The position numbers and the translations under genes were made by a program. 64,000 nt of DNA from Paracoccus yibinensis (GTDB lineage: Bacteria; Pseudomonadota; Alphaproteobacteria; Rhodobacterales; Rhodobacteraceae). Positions within the stretch are counted from its first letter, which is position 1. The number at the start of each line of letters is the position of its first letter. Positions 45,060 through 54,457 of this stretch are shown here, one piece after another. The notes beneath the pieces were generated by a model. That model saw only the letters and a list, made by a program, of their open reading frames with translations, was not told where the DNA came from and did no database searches. The stretch covers positions 248,001 to 312,000 of the forward strand of contig NZ_JAVCWH010000001.1 of assembly GCF_030846195.1 (NCBI RefSeq), given 5' to 3'.

Positions 45060-46262
45060 TTGCCCGCCGATCTGGCGCAGGCCCGGCGCAACGTGATCGT
45101 GCTGGTCGCGGCCCAGGCAATCCTGGGCGCGCAGATGTCGGTGATCTTCATCGTCGGCGGGCTTGCCGGCCAGATCCTTGCGCCAAATCCCTGCATCGCC
45201 ACCCTTCCCCTGTCGATGATCGTCCTGGGATCGGCATTGACCGCACGTCCTCTGGCACGGTTCATGCAGCATCGCGGCAGACAGGCGGGGTTCCTGCTGG
45301 CGGTGCTGGCAGGCGCCCTGGGTGCGGCGTTCGCGGCCTGGGGGCTGTGGGCGGGATCGTTCTGGCTGTTCATGGCCGGATCGCTGCTGACCGGCATCTA
45401 TATGTCCGCGCAGGGGTTCTATCGCTTCGCGGCGACCGATCTGGCGCCCGAGGATTACGCCCCGCGCGCGATCAGCTGGGTCATGGCGGGCGGTCTTGCG
45501 TCCGCGATCATCGGTCCTGCCGTAGTGCGCGCGACGGACGGGCTGACGGCGGTACCGTTCCTGGCAGCCTATCTGGCGGTGATCGGGCTGAACGCGCTTG
45601 GCCCTTTCCTGTTCGCCTTTCTCCACAGCCCCCCGCCCGCGCCCGTCCACGAAGACCGGCATCCCGGCCGTCCGCTGGCCGAACTGCTGCGCCAGCCGCA
45701 GATAGCGGTGGCGATGATCTGCGGGATGGTCGCCTATGCGCTGATGAACCTGGTGATGACCTCGACCCCGCTGGCGGTGGTCGGCTGCGGCTTCGCGCCA
45801 ACGGACGCGGCCAATATCGTCAGCGCGCATGTGCTGGCGATGTTCGCGCCAAGCTTCTTTACCGGCCATCTGATCGCCCGGTTCGGCGCCGAACGGATCG
45901 TCGCGGTCGGCCTGTTCCTGCTGGCCATGGCCGGTGCAGCGGCGCTTTCCGGGGTGGAGCTGACGCATTTCTTCGCGGCGCTGATCCTGCTGGGGATGGG
46001 GTGGAACTTCGGCTATATCGGAGCGACGACCATGCTGACACGCGCGCATTCGCGCGACGAAAGGGGCCGTGTCCAGGGGCTGAACGACGCCGTGGTCTTT
46101 GGCGGCGTGTTCCTGGCCTCGCTTTCGTCGGGCGGGCTGATGAATTGCAGCGGCGGATCGGTCGTGGCGGGCTGGAACGCGGTCAACCTGGCGATGCTGC
46201 CCTTCCTGGTGCTGGCGGGCGGCGCCCTGATCTGGCTGATGCTGCGCCCGAGGGACGCGTAG
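45060..46262 (+). CDS. MFS transporter
   Basis: 400 residues, about 12 membrane helices, starting with NVIVLVAAQAILGAQMSVIF. The central loop HEDRHPGRPLAELLRQP separates two halves; motifs ISWVMAGGLASAIIGPA and NFGYIGATTMLTRAH resemble YcaD/CynX-like permeases. Substrate unknown; position after eda hints at a sugar acid or related metabolite. TTG start at 45060 two bases after the eda stop; no ATG near the N-terminus fits. Followed by a repeat-type terminator. Confidence 0.82.
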   Translation: MPADLAQARRNVIVLVAAQAILGAQMSVIFIVGGLAGQILAPNPCIATLPLSMIVLGSALTARPLARFMQHRGRQAGFLLAVLAGALGAAFAAWGLWAGSFWLFMAGSLLTGIYMSAQGFYRFAATDLAPEDYAPRAISWVMAGGLASAIIGPAVVRATDGLTAVPFLAAYLAVIGLNALGPFLFAFLHSPPPAPVHEDRHPGRPLAELLRQPQIAVAMICGMVAYALMNLVMTSTPLAVVGCGFAPTDAANIVSAHVLAMFAPSFFTGHLIARFGAERIVAVGLFLLAMAGAAALSGVELTHFFAALILLGMGWNFGYIGATTMLTRAHSRDERGRVQGLNDAVVFGGVFLASLSSGGLMNCSGGSVVAGWNAVNLAMLPFLVLAGGALIWLMLRPRDA

Positions 46263-46264
46263 CA

Positions 46265-46318
46265 GCGGGGGCGCTTCGCCCCCCGCACCCCCAGAGGATA
46301 CTTGCGCCAGAATGAAGG
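46265..46318 (+). repeat. Terminator-like repeat, intergenic copy
   Basis: GC hairpin (46265-46286) followed by CCCCCAGAGGATACTTGCG and then CAGAATGAAGG. Same layout as the element in frcK (10787-10845), at 49199-49240 and at 61711-61786. It ends the MFS transcript and touches the xseA stop. Confidence 0.65.
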
Positions 46319-47875
<1,557 letters not shown>

Positions 47876-47937
47876 GCGTCTTGTTCCCCTTCGACGCCCA
47901 GACTAGAACGCCGCCACCAGAAGCGAAAGGGCGGCCC

Positions 47938-49194
47938 ATGAACATCCTGATCCTCGGCGGCGGCGGGCGCGAACATGCGCTGGCCTGGGCGATCCGGCAG
48001 AACCCGAAATGCGACCGCCTGATCGTGGCCCCGGGCAACGCAGGCATCGCCAATGTCGCCGAATGCGCCGACCTGAACATCCTGTCGCGCGCCGAGGTCC
48101 TGGAATTCGCACAGGAAAACGCCATCGACTTCGTGGTGATCGGTCCCGAGGCACCCCTCGCCGCAGGCGTGTCCGACGCCCTGCGAGACGCCGGCTTCCT
48201 GGTCTTCGGCCCCTCGCAGGCCGCAGCCCAGCTTGAGGCCTCGAAGGCCTTCACCAAGGAAATCTGCGATGCCTGCGGGGCACCGACCGCCGCCTGGGCG
48301 CGCTTCACCGATGCTGCCAGCGCCCGCGGCTACGTCAGCGCGCAGGGCGCCCCCATCGTGGTCAAGGCCGACGGGCTGGCCGCCGGCAAGGGCGTCACCG
48401 TGGCCGAAACCGTAGACCAGGCGCACGAAGCCATTGACGCCATCTTCGACGGCGAGTTCGGCGAGATGTCGGTGGTGATCGAAGAATTCATGGCAGGCGA
48501 GGAAGCCAGCTTCTTCATCCTCTGCGACGGCACCGACTGCCTGCCCGTCGGCACCGCGCAGGACCACAAGCGCGTGGGCGACGGCGACACCGGCCCAAAT
48601 ACCGGCGGGATGGGCGCATACAGCCCGGCCCCGATCCTGACCGATGCCTTGCAGGAGCAGGTCATGGCCCGGATCGTGCGCCCGACCATGGCTGAAATGG
48701 CCGCGCGCGGGATGCCGTTCCAGGGCGTCCTTTACGCTGGCCTGATGATCGATGGGGGCGAAGCCAAGCTGGTCGAATACAACGTCCGCTTCGGCGATCC
48801 CGAATGCCAGGTGCTGATGATGCGCCTTGGCGGGCAGGTTCTGGACCTGCTGCTGGCCTGCGCCGAGGAGCGGCTGGCGGACATGGCGGTCAACTGGGCC
48901 GACGATCATGCATTGACAGTGGTGATGGCTGCGCAGGGCTATCCCGGCGCCTATGAAAAAGGAAGCATCATCCTGGGCCTGAACACCCTGCCTGAAAGCA
49001 GTTTCGCCATGACCTTCCATGCCGGCACCGCCAGCCGCGACGGTCACATCATCGCCACCGGCGGCCGCGTCCTGGCCTGCACCGGCCGCGGCGCCACCCT
49101 GGCCGAGGCGCACGCCCGCGCCTATGCCCAGGTGGACGCCATCGACTGGCCAGGGGGCTTCTGCCGCCGCGACATCGGCTGGCGCGCGCTGTAA
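47938..49194 (+). CDS. purD: Phosphoribosylamine-glycine ligase
   Basis: Second step of purine synthesis: phosphoribosylamine plus glycine plus ATP to GAR. 418 residues, ATP-grasp fold. N-terminal NILILGGGGREHALAW, ATP-grasp segments VVKADGLAAGKGVTVAE and EEFMAGEEASFFILCDG, DHKRVGDGDTGPNTGGMGAY, and EYNVRFGDPECQVLM. ATG at 47938 after GAAAGGGCGGCCC. Convergent with prs. Confidence 0.97.
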   Translation: MNILILGGGGREHALAWAIRQNPKCDRLIVAPGNAGIANVAECADLNILSRAEVLEFAQENAIDFVVIGPEAPLAAGVSDALRDAGFLVFGPSQAAAQLEASKAFTKEICDACGAPTAAWARFTDAASARGYVSAQGAPIVVKADGLAAGKGVTVAETVDQAHEAIDAIFDGEFGEMSVVIEEFMAGEEASFFILCDGTDCLPVGTAQDHKRVGDGDTGPNTGGMGAYSPAPILTDALQEQVMARIVRPTMAEMAARGMPFQGVLYAGLMIDGGEAKLVEYNVRFGDPECQVLMMRLGGQVLDLLLACAEERLADMAVNWADDHALTVVMAAQGYPGAYEKGSIILGLNTLPESSFAMTFHAGTASRDGHIIATGGRVLACTGRGATLAEAHARAYAQVDAIDWPGGFCRRDIGWRAL

Positions 49195-49198
49195 CTTC

Positions 49199-49240
49199 TT
49201 CTTCACTTAAATATCCCCGCCGGAGGCATCCGACGGGGAC
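49199..49240 (-). repeat. Terminator-like repeat downstream of prs
   Basis: Minus strand CCCCGTCGGA-TGCC-TCCGGCGGGG (49238-49215, one G-T pair) followed by ATATTTAAGTG and an AG-rich GAAGAAGAAG tail. Shares the GGGGATATTT plus AGAAGA layout with the other three copies. Terminates prs and lies next to the purD stop. Confidence 0.65.
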
Positions 49241-49253
49241 GCAAGCGCAAGCC

Positions 49254-50273
49254 TCACAGGCTCGAATACAGCCCTTCATAGATCGGCAGCAGCGTATCCG
49301 TCTCGAACAGGCTGCTGACCGAGGTTCCGTTCCAGATGTTCAGGATCGCCTGCGTGAACATCGGCGCGGTCGGCACGATGCGGATGTTCGGTGCCGTTTT
49401 CACCGCCTCGGTCGGCTGGATCGAATCGGTGATGACCAGTGACTTCATCACCGACTTGCTGACCCTCTCGACCGCGGGGCCCGAAAGGACGCCGTGGGTG
49501 ATATAGGCATGGACCTCGGTCGCGCCGCTGTCGGTCAGGGTCTGCGCGGCCTTCACCAGCGTGCCCGCGGTGTCGCAGATGTCGTCAACGATGATGCAGG
49601 CCTTGCCTTCCACATCGCCGATCACGGTCATCTCGGCCACCTCGCCCGCCTTTTCGCGGCGCTTGTCCACGATCGCCAGCGGCGCTCCGATCCGGGTCGC
49701 CAGTTCCCGCGCGCGTGCCACGCCGCCGACGTCGGGCGACACGACCATCAGGTCTCCCATCCGCCCTCGGAAATGATGCTGCACATCCAGGGCAAAGACC
49801 GGCGCGGCATAAAGGTTGTCCACCGGGATGTCGAAGAAGCCCTGGATCTGGGCCGCGTGCAGGTCCAGGGTCAGGACCCGGTCGATCCCCGCCTCGGTCA
49901 GCAGGTTCGCCACCAGCTTGGCGCTGATCGGCGTGCGGGCCTTGGCGCGGCGATCCTGGCGCGCATAGCCGAAATAGGGGATGACCGCCGTGATCCGCGC
50001 AGCCGAGGACCGGCGCAGCGCATCGGCCATGACCATCAATTCCATCAGGTTGTCGTTGGCCGGGTTCGAGGTGGGCTGGATGATGTACATGTCCTCGCCG
50101 CGGACGTTCTCATAGACCTCGACGAAGATTTCCTGGTCGTTGAACCGCTCGACCCGCGCGTCGCAAAGGCTGACGTTCATGCCCCGGTGCATCGACATCC
50201 GCCGTGCGATGGATGCGGCAAGGGTTCGGTTTGCATTGCCGGAAATCAGCTTGGGTTCGGTCATGACGGGCAT
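49254..50273 (-). CDS. prs: Ribose-phosphate pyrophosphokinase
   Basis: Makes PRPP for nucleotide, histidine and tryptophan synthesis. 339 residues. Start [23 protein letters not shown] site [19 protein letters not shown], catalytic flexible loop [18 protein letters not shown], metal/PRPP loop [18 protein letters not shown]. Two ATGs (50273 and 50264) are possible. Convergent with purD. Confidence 0.97.
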   Translation of the reverse strand: MPVMTEPKLISGNANRTLAASIARRMSMHRGMNVSLCDARVERFNDQEIFVEVYENVRGEDMYIIQPTSNPANDNLMELMVMADALRRSSAARITAVIPYFGYARQDRRAKARTPISAKLVANLLTEAGIDRVLTLDLHAAQIQGFFDIPVDNLYAAPVFALDVQHHFRGRMGDLMVVSPDVGGVARARELATRIGAPLAIVDKRREKAGEVAEMTVIGDVEGKACIIVDDICDTAGTLVKAAQTLTDSGATEVHAYITHGVLSGPAVERVSKSVMKSLVITDSIQPTEAVKTAPNIRIVPTAPMFTQAILNIWNGTSVSSLFETDTLLPIYEGLYSSL

Positions 50274-50360
50274 GGATGGAGCCTTTTCGGGGGGATTCGC
50301 CAGATTGCGCCCGCCTTACCACCCGGTTAGCCTGCGGGCAAATCGCGAAGGATCGTCTTC

Positions 50361-50960
50361 ATGGCCAATATCGACTACTATTTCGGAACGATCAGTCCCT
50401 ATGCCTATCTGGCGGGCGACCGGCTGGAACGGATCGCCGAACGGCATGGGGCCACAATCACCTACAAGCCCCTGGACATCCTGCAGCTGTTTGATCGCAC
50501 CGGCGGGATCCGTCCGGCCAACCGCCATCCCAGCCGCATGGAATACCGCGCCCAGGAACTGACACGCTGGGCCGACCACCTGGGATTGGCGCTGAACATA
50601 AAGCCCGCCTTCTGGCCGGTGAACATGGCGCCATCGTCCTATGCCGTCATTGCGGCGCAGGAAACGGGCGGCGGCGATCTGGGCGGACTCGTGCAAGGCA
50701 TCCTTCGTGCCGTCTGGGCCGAGGATCGGGACATCAGCGACGACGGCGTGCTTCGCGACATCCTGGAAAAGCACGGCTTTGATCCGGCCCTGGTCGACAG
50801 GGGTCTGTTCGTCGGCGCTGAAACCTATGGCCGCAATCTGGAACAGGCGGTCGAAGCCGGGGCCTTCGGCTCCCCCTTCTATGTCGTGCGGGACAGCGGG
50901 CAGAAATTCTGGGGACAGGACCGTCTGGACTTCCTTGACCGTCACCTTGCCGCACTATGA
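50361..50960 (+). CDS. 2-hydroxychromene-2-carboxylate isomerase-like (DsbA superfamily)
   Basis: 199 residues. N-terminal DYYFGTISPYAYLAGDRL with Ser12 in the position of the glutathione-activating Ser of HCCA isomerases, and C-terminal FGSPFYVVRDSGQKFWGQDR. Kappa-class GST-like thioredoxin fold without a CxxC. NahD isomerase acts in naphthalene breakdown; a host role in other ring or GSH isomerisations is more likely here as no degradation cluster is present. Overlaps the following hydrolase by ATGA. Confidence 0.85.
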   Translation: MANIDYYFGTISPYAYLAGDRLERIAERHGATITYKPLDILQLFDRTGGIRPANRHPSRMEYRAQELTRWADHLGLALNIKPAFWPVNMAPSSYAVIAAQETGGGDLGGLVQGILRAVWAEDRDISDDGVLRDILEKHGFDPALVDRGLFVGAETYGRNLEQAVEAGAFGSPFYVVRDSGQKFWGQDRLDFLDRHLAAL

Positions 50961-51733
50961 CCGGCATTCACAAGCGGCATTGGGCTGGGGACAAGGATCG
51001 CCCGGCCTTGGCCTTGCACTGCATGATGGGCAGCGCGGCCTATTGGGGAGCGATCGCCAAGCGGCTTGACGGCCGGGTCGATCTGATGGGCTTCGACATG
51101 CCGGGTCATGGCCGCAGCAGTTCCTGGACACCACGGCCCGACGGGCCGGATTTCCACACTGCCGTCACCCGGGTCGCCGCCAGCTTCATCGAGCGCCCCC
51201 TGGATTTGATAGGCCACAGCCTGGGCGCGACAGTCGCCCTGCGCATCGCGGTCGCCGCGCCGGATGCCGTGCGCAGCCTGACGCTGATCGAACCCGTGTT
51301 GTTCGCTGCCGCCCCTGACGCCGAACAGGAAGCCCGTGACAAGGTCATGTCCGAGCATATGATCCATGGACGGACCAGTGATGCCGCACGCGGCTTCATC
51401 GACATCTGGGGCGCCCAGCCCTTTGATACCCTTCCGCCTTCGGCGCAGCGGGCCATGACCAACCAGATCGGTCTGGTGATCGATACGGATGAGACACTGG
51501 CCAAAGACCGGGCGAACATTCTTCGCGAGGGTGGACTGGAGTCCATCGACGCGCCAGTGCTGATCGTTGCAGGTGAACGTTCGCCCACCGTCATTCATCG
51601 CATCGCCGATGCCCTGGCGGCGCGATTTGCGGATGTTGGCCGCGCGGTCGTGCCAAATGCAGGACATATGCTGCCCCTGACCCATCCTGATCAGACCGCC
51701 GACCTGATCGGCTTGAACCTGGACCGAGCCTGA
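50957..51733 (+). CDS. Alpha/beta hydrolase
   Basis: 258 residues. LALHCMMGSAAYWG oxyanion loop, GFDMPGHGRSSSW, nucleophile elbow GHSLGA (Ser near 80), acid near APVLIVAGERSP and His near PNAGHMLP. The HxMMGS loop is non-standard (usually HGxxGS). Starts by overlapping the HCCA isomerase gene, so the two are translationally coupled. Substrate unknown. Confidence 0.82.
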   Translation: MTGIHKRHWAGDKDRPALALHCMMGSAAYWGAIAKRLDGRVDLMGFDMPGHGRSSSWTPRPDGPDFHTAVTRVAASFIERPLDLIGHSLGATVALRIAVAAPDAVRSLTLIEPVLFAAAPDAEQEARDKVMSEHMIHGRTSDAARGFIDIWGAQPFDTLPPSAQRAMTNQIGLVIDTDETLAKDRANILREGGLESIDAPVLIVAGERSPTVIHRIADALAARFADVGRAVVPNAGHMLPLTHPDQTADLIGLNLDRA

Positions 51734-51808
51734 AGATCCCGTCGGCCTGCCATGTTCTTGAGCCGCCGGACACCTCCGGCGTCTCGGTCTTTCGGGAGCC
51801 GAACTGCC

Positions 51809-52249
51809 TCAGGCAAAGCTCTCCTCGAAGGCACGTTCCAGGATGTCGACCTGGCCCTGAGCATCGACCAATGCCGCGTCGAAACGCATTTCCGGCAACA
51901 AATCCCAGCCTGCACTGTCGCAATATTCCAGCGCCGCGCGCATGATGCGACCCTGTTGCGCCGAACCCAGCCGCAGGGCCGCCTCGGCATGTGTGGCCGA
52001 CTGCTTGACTTCAACGAATACCAGACAAGCCCCCTGCTTGGCGACCAGGTCGATTTCTCCGGCCTTGCCGCGCCAACGACGCGCCAGGATCGTCATTCCC
52101 CGGCGTTCCAGCACCCGCGCAACGCCCTCCTCGGCCAAGGTGCCCGACAGGTGTGCCATCCGGCCCCTTGTCCTGCGGGACGCGGACACCTGCCGAGGCT
52201 GCGACGGCACCGCGCAGGGCAAGTTCAGCGATCTGACAACATGACCCAT
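51809..52249 (-). CDS. yraN: YraN/UPF0102 nuclease-like protein
   Basis: 146 residues. Holliday-junction-resolvase-like fold: GTLAEEGVARVLERRGMTIL, then GEIDLVAKQGACLVFVEVKQ with the conserved ED/EVK residues. The first 30 residues are rich in Arg/Ser and not conserved. Follows rsmI on the same strand, two bases after its stop (ATG at 52249; a TTG overlapping the stop is possible). The rsmI-yraN pair is conserved widely; exact function unknown. Confidence 0.88.
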   Translation of the reverse strand: MGHVVRSLNLPCAVPSQPRQVSASRRTRGRMAHLSGTLAEEGVARVLERRGMTILARRWRGKAGEIDLVAKQGACLVFVEVKQSATHAEAALRLGSAQQGRIMRAALEYCDSAGWDLLPEMRFDAALVDAQGQVDILERAFEESFA

Positions 52250-52251
52250 CT

Positions 52252-53157
52252 TCAATCCCTGCCTTCGTCCAGGCCAAGCGCGATCTGATAGACATCGCGC
52301 CGTGCCATATCCAGTTCCGCCGCCACCTCTCGGACGGCGTCCTTCATCGTCATCGTCCCAAGCCGCGTCCGCAATGCCCGCCGCACCGCATCATCGTCGG
52401 CCACCACCGCGCCGGGCCGATCGACCAGCATCACCACCTCGCCCTTCAGGGTGGCCATGCGCGGATCCTGCGCCAATGCAGTGGCCGTTCCACGGATCAC
52501 TTCCTCGAACTTCTTTGTCAGTTCCCGCGCCACCACTGTAGGTCGATTCGCATCAACCTCGCACATCTCTCTCAATGTCTGGTTAACGCGCCTGGGGCTT
52601 TCGAACAGGATCAGCGTCGCATCGACCGCCATCCAATCGCGCAGCCAGGTCAGCCGCGCCCCTTTGGACGACGGCGGAAAGCCCAGGAACAGGAAGCGGT
52701 CGCTGGGCAACCCCGACAGGCTCAGCGCGACCAGCGGTGCCGAAGGTCCGGGAAGGGCATGGACCCGGTGGCCTGCCTCGGCGGCCTCTCGGGCAAGGCG
52801 GTATCCCGGATCGGCCACCAGCGGCGTTCCCGCGTCCGAGGCATAGGCGATGCTGGCACCCCCGGCCAAGGCCGCCATCAGCCCCGGCCGGGCGCGTTCG
52901 CCGTTGTGGTCATGATAGGGGATGATACGCCTGCCCCGCAGCGGAATGCCGTGAATGTCCAGAAGATGCCGCAGCACGCGCGTATCCTCGGCCGCCAGAA
53001 CATCGGCCGCGTTCAACACATCAAGCGCGCGCAACGTGATGTCGCGGGCCGTGCCGATGGGCGTCGCCACCAGATAAAGGCCGCCCTCCAGCCGCGGCGC
53101 CTCGACATGGGCCGAAAGACGATGGGCGGGCTGGGGATCGTCGCGTCTGTCGGTCAT
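52252..53157 (-). CDS. rsmI: 16S rRNA 2'-O-ribose C1402 methyltransferase
   Basis: Methylates C1402 in 16S rRNA using SAM. 301 residues. Tetrapyrrole-methylase fold: GGLYLVATPIGTARDITLRA (Gly-Thr-Ala where Gly-Asn-Leu is usual), AAEDTRVLRHLLDIHGI, DAGTPLVADPGYRLAREA and FLGFPPSSKGAR. ATG at 53157 with GGAAGGAGAAGACG upstream. First gene of rsmI-yraN. Divergent from the LpoA-like gene. Confidence 0.95.
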   Translation of the reverse strand: MTDRRDDPQPAHRLSAHVEAPRLEGGLYLVATPIGTARDITLRALDVLNAADVLAAEDTRVLRHLLDIHGIPLRGRRIIPYHDHNGERARPGLMAALAGGASIAYASDAGTPLVADPGYRLAREAAEAGHRVHALPGPSAPLVALSLSGLPSDRFLFLGFPPSSKGARLTWLRDWMAVDATLILFESPRRVNQTLREMCEVDANRPTVVARELTKKFEEVIRGTATALAQDPRMATLKGEVVMLVDRPGAVVADDDAVRRALRTRLGTMTMKDAVREVAAELDMARRDVYQIALGLDEGRD

Positions 53158-53246
53158 CGTCTTCTCCTTCCGACTGATTGCCAAGCAGGCCCGTTGGTCC
53201 TAGGCTGCCCGCACCTCGCCGATACCTTACAGCAGGGAAGTTTCAT

Positions 53247-54455
53247 ATGGTCGTTTCCGCCACAACCCGGCCCGCCACGGGATTGCGCCGCGTCGTCACG
53301 GGTGCCGCTGCCATCCTGTCCGCCTTTGTTCTTGCGGCTTGCGAACCCGTGGGCGGATCGCAACAGGCCAGCGGCCCCGCCATCGGCCCCCTGATCAATC
53401 CCGGAGAGCCGGTTCGGGTTGCCCTGCTGGCGCCGGGGGGCAGCGGATCAGCCGATCTGGAATGGCTGTCGCGCAGCCTGAAGAACGCTGCACGGATGGC
53501 CGCGGCGGATGCGCAGGGCGCCAGTATCGACCTGCGCGTCTATGATACCGGCACCAGCACCGAACAGGCGGTGGCCCAAGCCAACGCGGCGGCGGACGCG
53601 GGCGCGCAGATCATCGTCGGCCCCCTGTTTGCCGAAGGCGCCAATGCCGTCGGCAATGCCATGCGGCCGCGCAACATCAACGTGCTGACCTTCTCGAACA
53701 ACGCCGAGATCGCGGGCGGCAACGTCTTCATCCTGGGCAACAGCTTCGCCAATATCGCCGACCGGCTGGTCGGCTATGGCGTGCGCCAGGGCAAGCGCAA
53801 CGTCTATGTCGTGGCCGAGGACGACATCGCGGGCCAGCTTGGCGGGCGCGCCATCGAAACCGCCATCGCCCGCAACGGCGCGCGCATGGCAGGACGCATC
53901 AACCACCCGGTATCCGTCACCGGCATTGACGCCGTGGTCCCGCAGATCGCCAATGCGACGCAGTCTGGACAGGTCGATGCGGTGTTCATGACCGCCAACA
54001 ACCAGGCCGTCCTGCCCTATCTGACCGAAAAACTGGCCGCAGCCGGAGTCCGGTCGCCGGTGACGCAGATGATGGGGCTGACCCGCTGGGACCAGCCGCC
54101 CGCGCGCATGTCGCTGCCGCAGTTGCAGGAAGGCTGGTTTGCGATCCCCGACCAGGGCCTGCGGGCGCAGTTCGACGCCCGCTATCGCAGCGCATACGGC
54201 GAACAGCCGCATGAACTGGCAAGCCTTGCCTATGACGGGGTCGCGGCCATCGCGTCGCTGGTGCGCGGAGGACAGCGCAATGCCCTGACCACCACCGGGC
54301 TGACGCAGCGGGCGGGCTTTGCGGGCGTGGGCGGGGTCTTCCGGCTGCGGCCTGACGGCACCTCGGAACGCGCTCTGGCGGTGGCCACCCTGCGCGGCAA
54401 CCGGCTGGTGATCCTGGATCCGGCACCGCGCGGCTTTGGCGGCGCCGGGTTCTGA
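53247..54455 (+). CDS. Penicillin-binding protein activator (LpoA/LppC-like lipoprotein)
   Basis: 402 residues. Lipoprotein signal ending in LAAC (about 28-31); the mature protein is a type I periplasmic-binding fold with RVALLAPGGSGSADLEWLSR and IIVGPLFAEGANAVGNAM, as in the C-terminal domain of LpoA. Lacks the TPR-like N-terminal half of LpoA. Probably anchored in the outer membrane near peptidoglycan synthases. Followed two bases later by glnD. Confidence 0.82.
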   Translation: MVVSATTRPATGLRRVVTGAAAILSAFVLAACEPVGGSQQASGPAIGPLINPGEPVRVALLAPGGSGSADLEWLSRSLKNAARMAAADAQGASIDLRVYDTGTSTEQAVAQANAAADAGAQIIVGPLFAEGANAVGNAMRPRNINVLTFSNNAEIAGGNVFILGNSFANIADRLVGYGVRQGKRNVYVVAEDDIAGQLGGRAIETAIARNGARMAGRINHPVSVTGIDAVVPQIANATQSGQVDAVFMTANNQAVLPYLTEKLAAAGVRSPVTQMMGLTRWDQPPARMSLPQLQEGWFAIPDQGLRAQFDARYRSAYGEQPHELASLAYDGVAAIASLVRGGQRNALTTTGLTQRAGFAGVGGVFRLRPDGTSERALAVATLRGNRLVILDPAPRGFGGAGF

Positions 54456-54457
54456 TC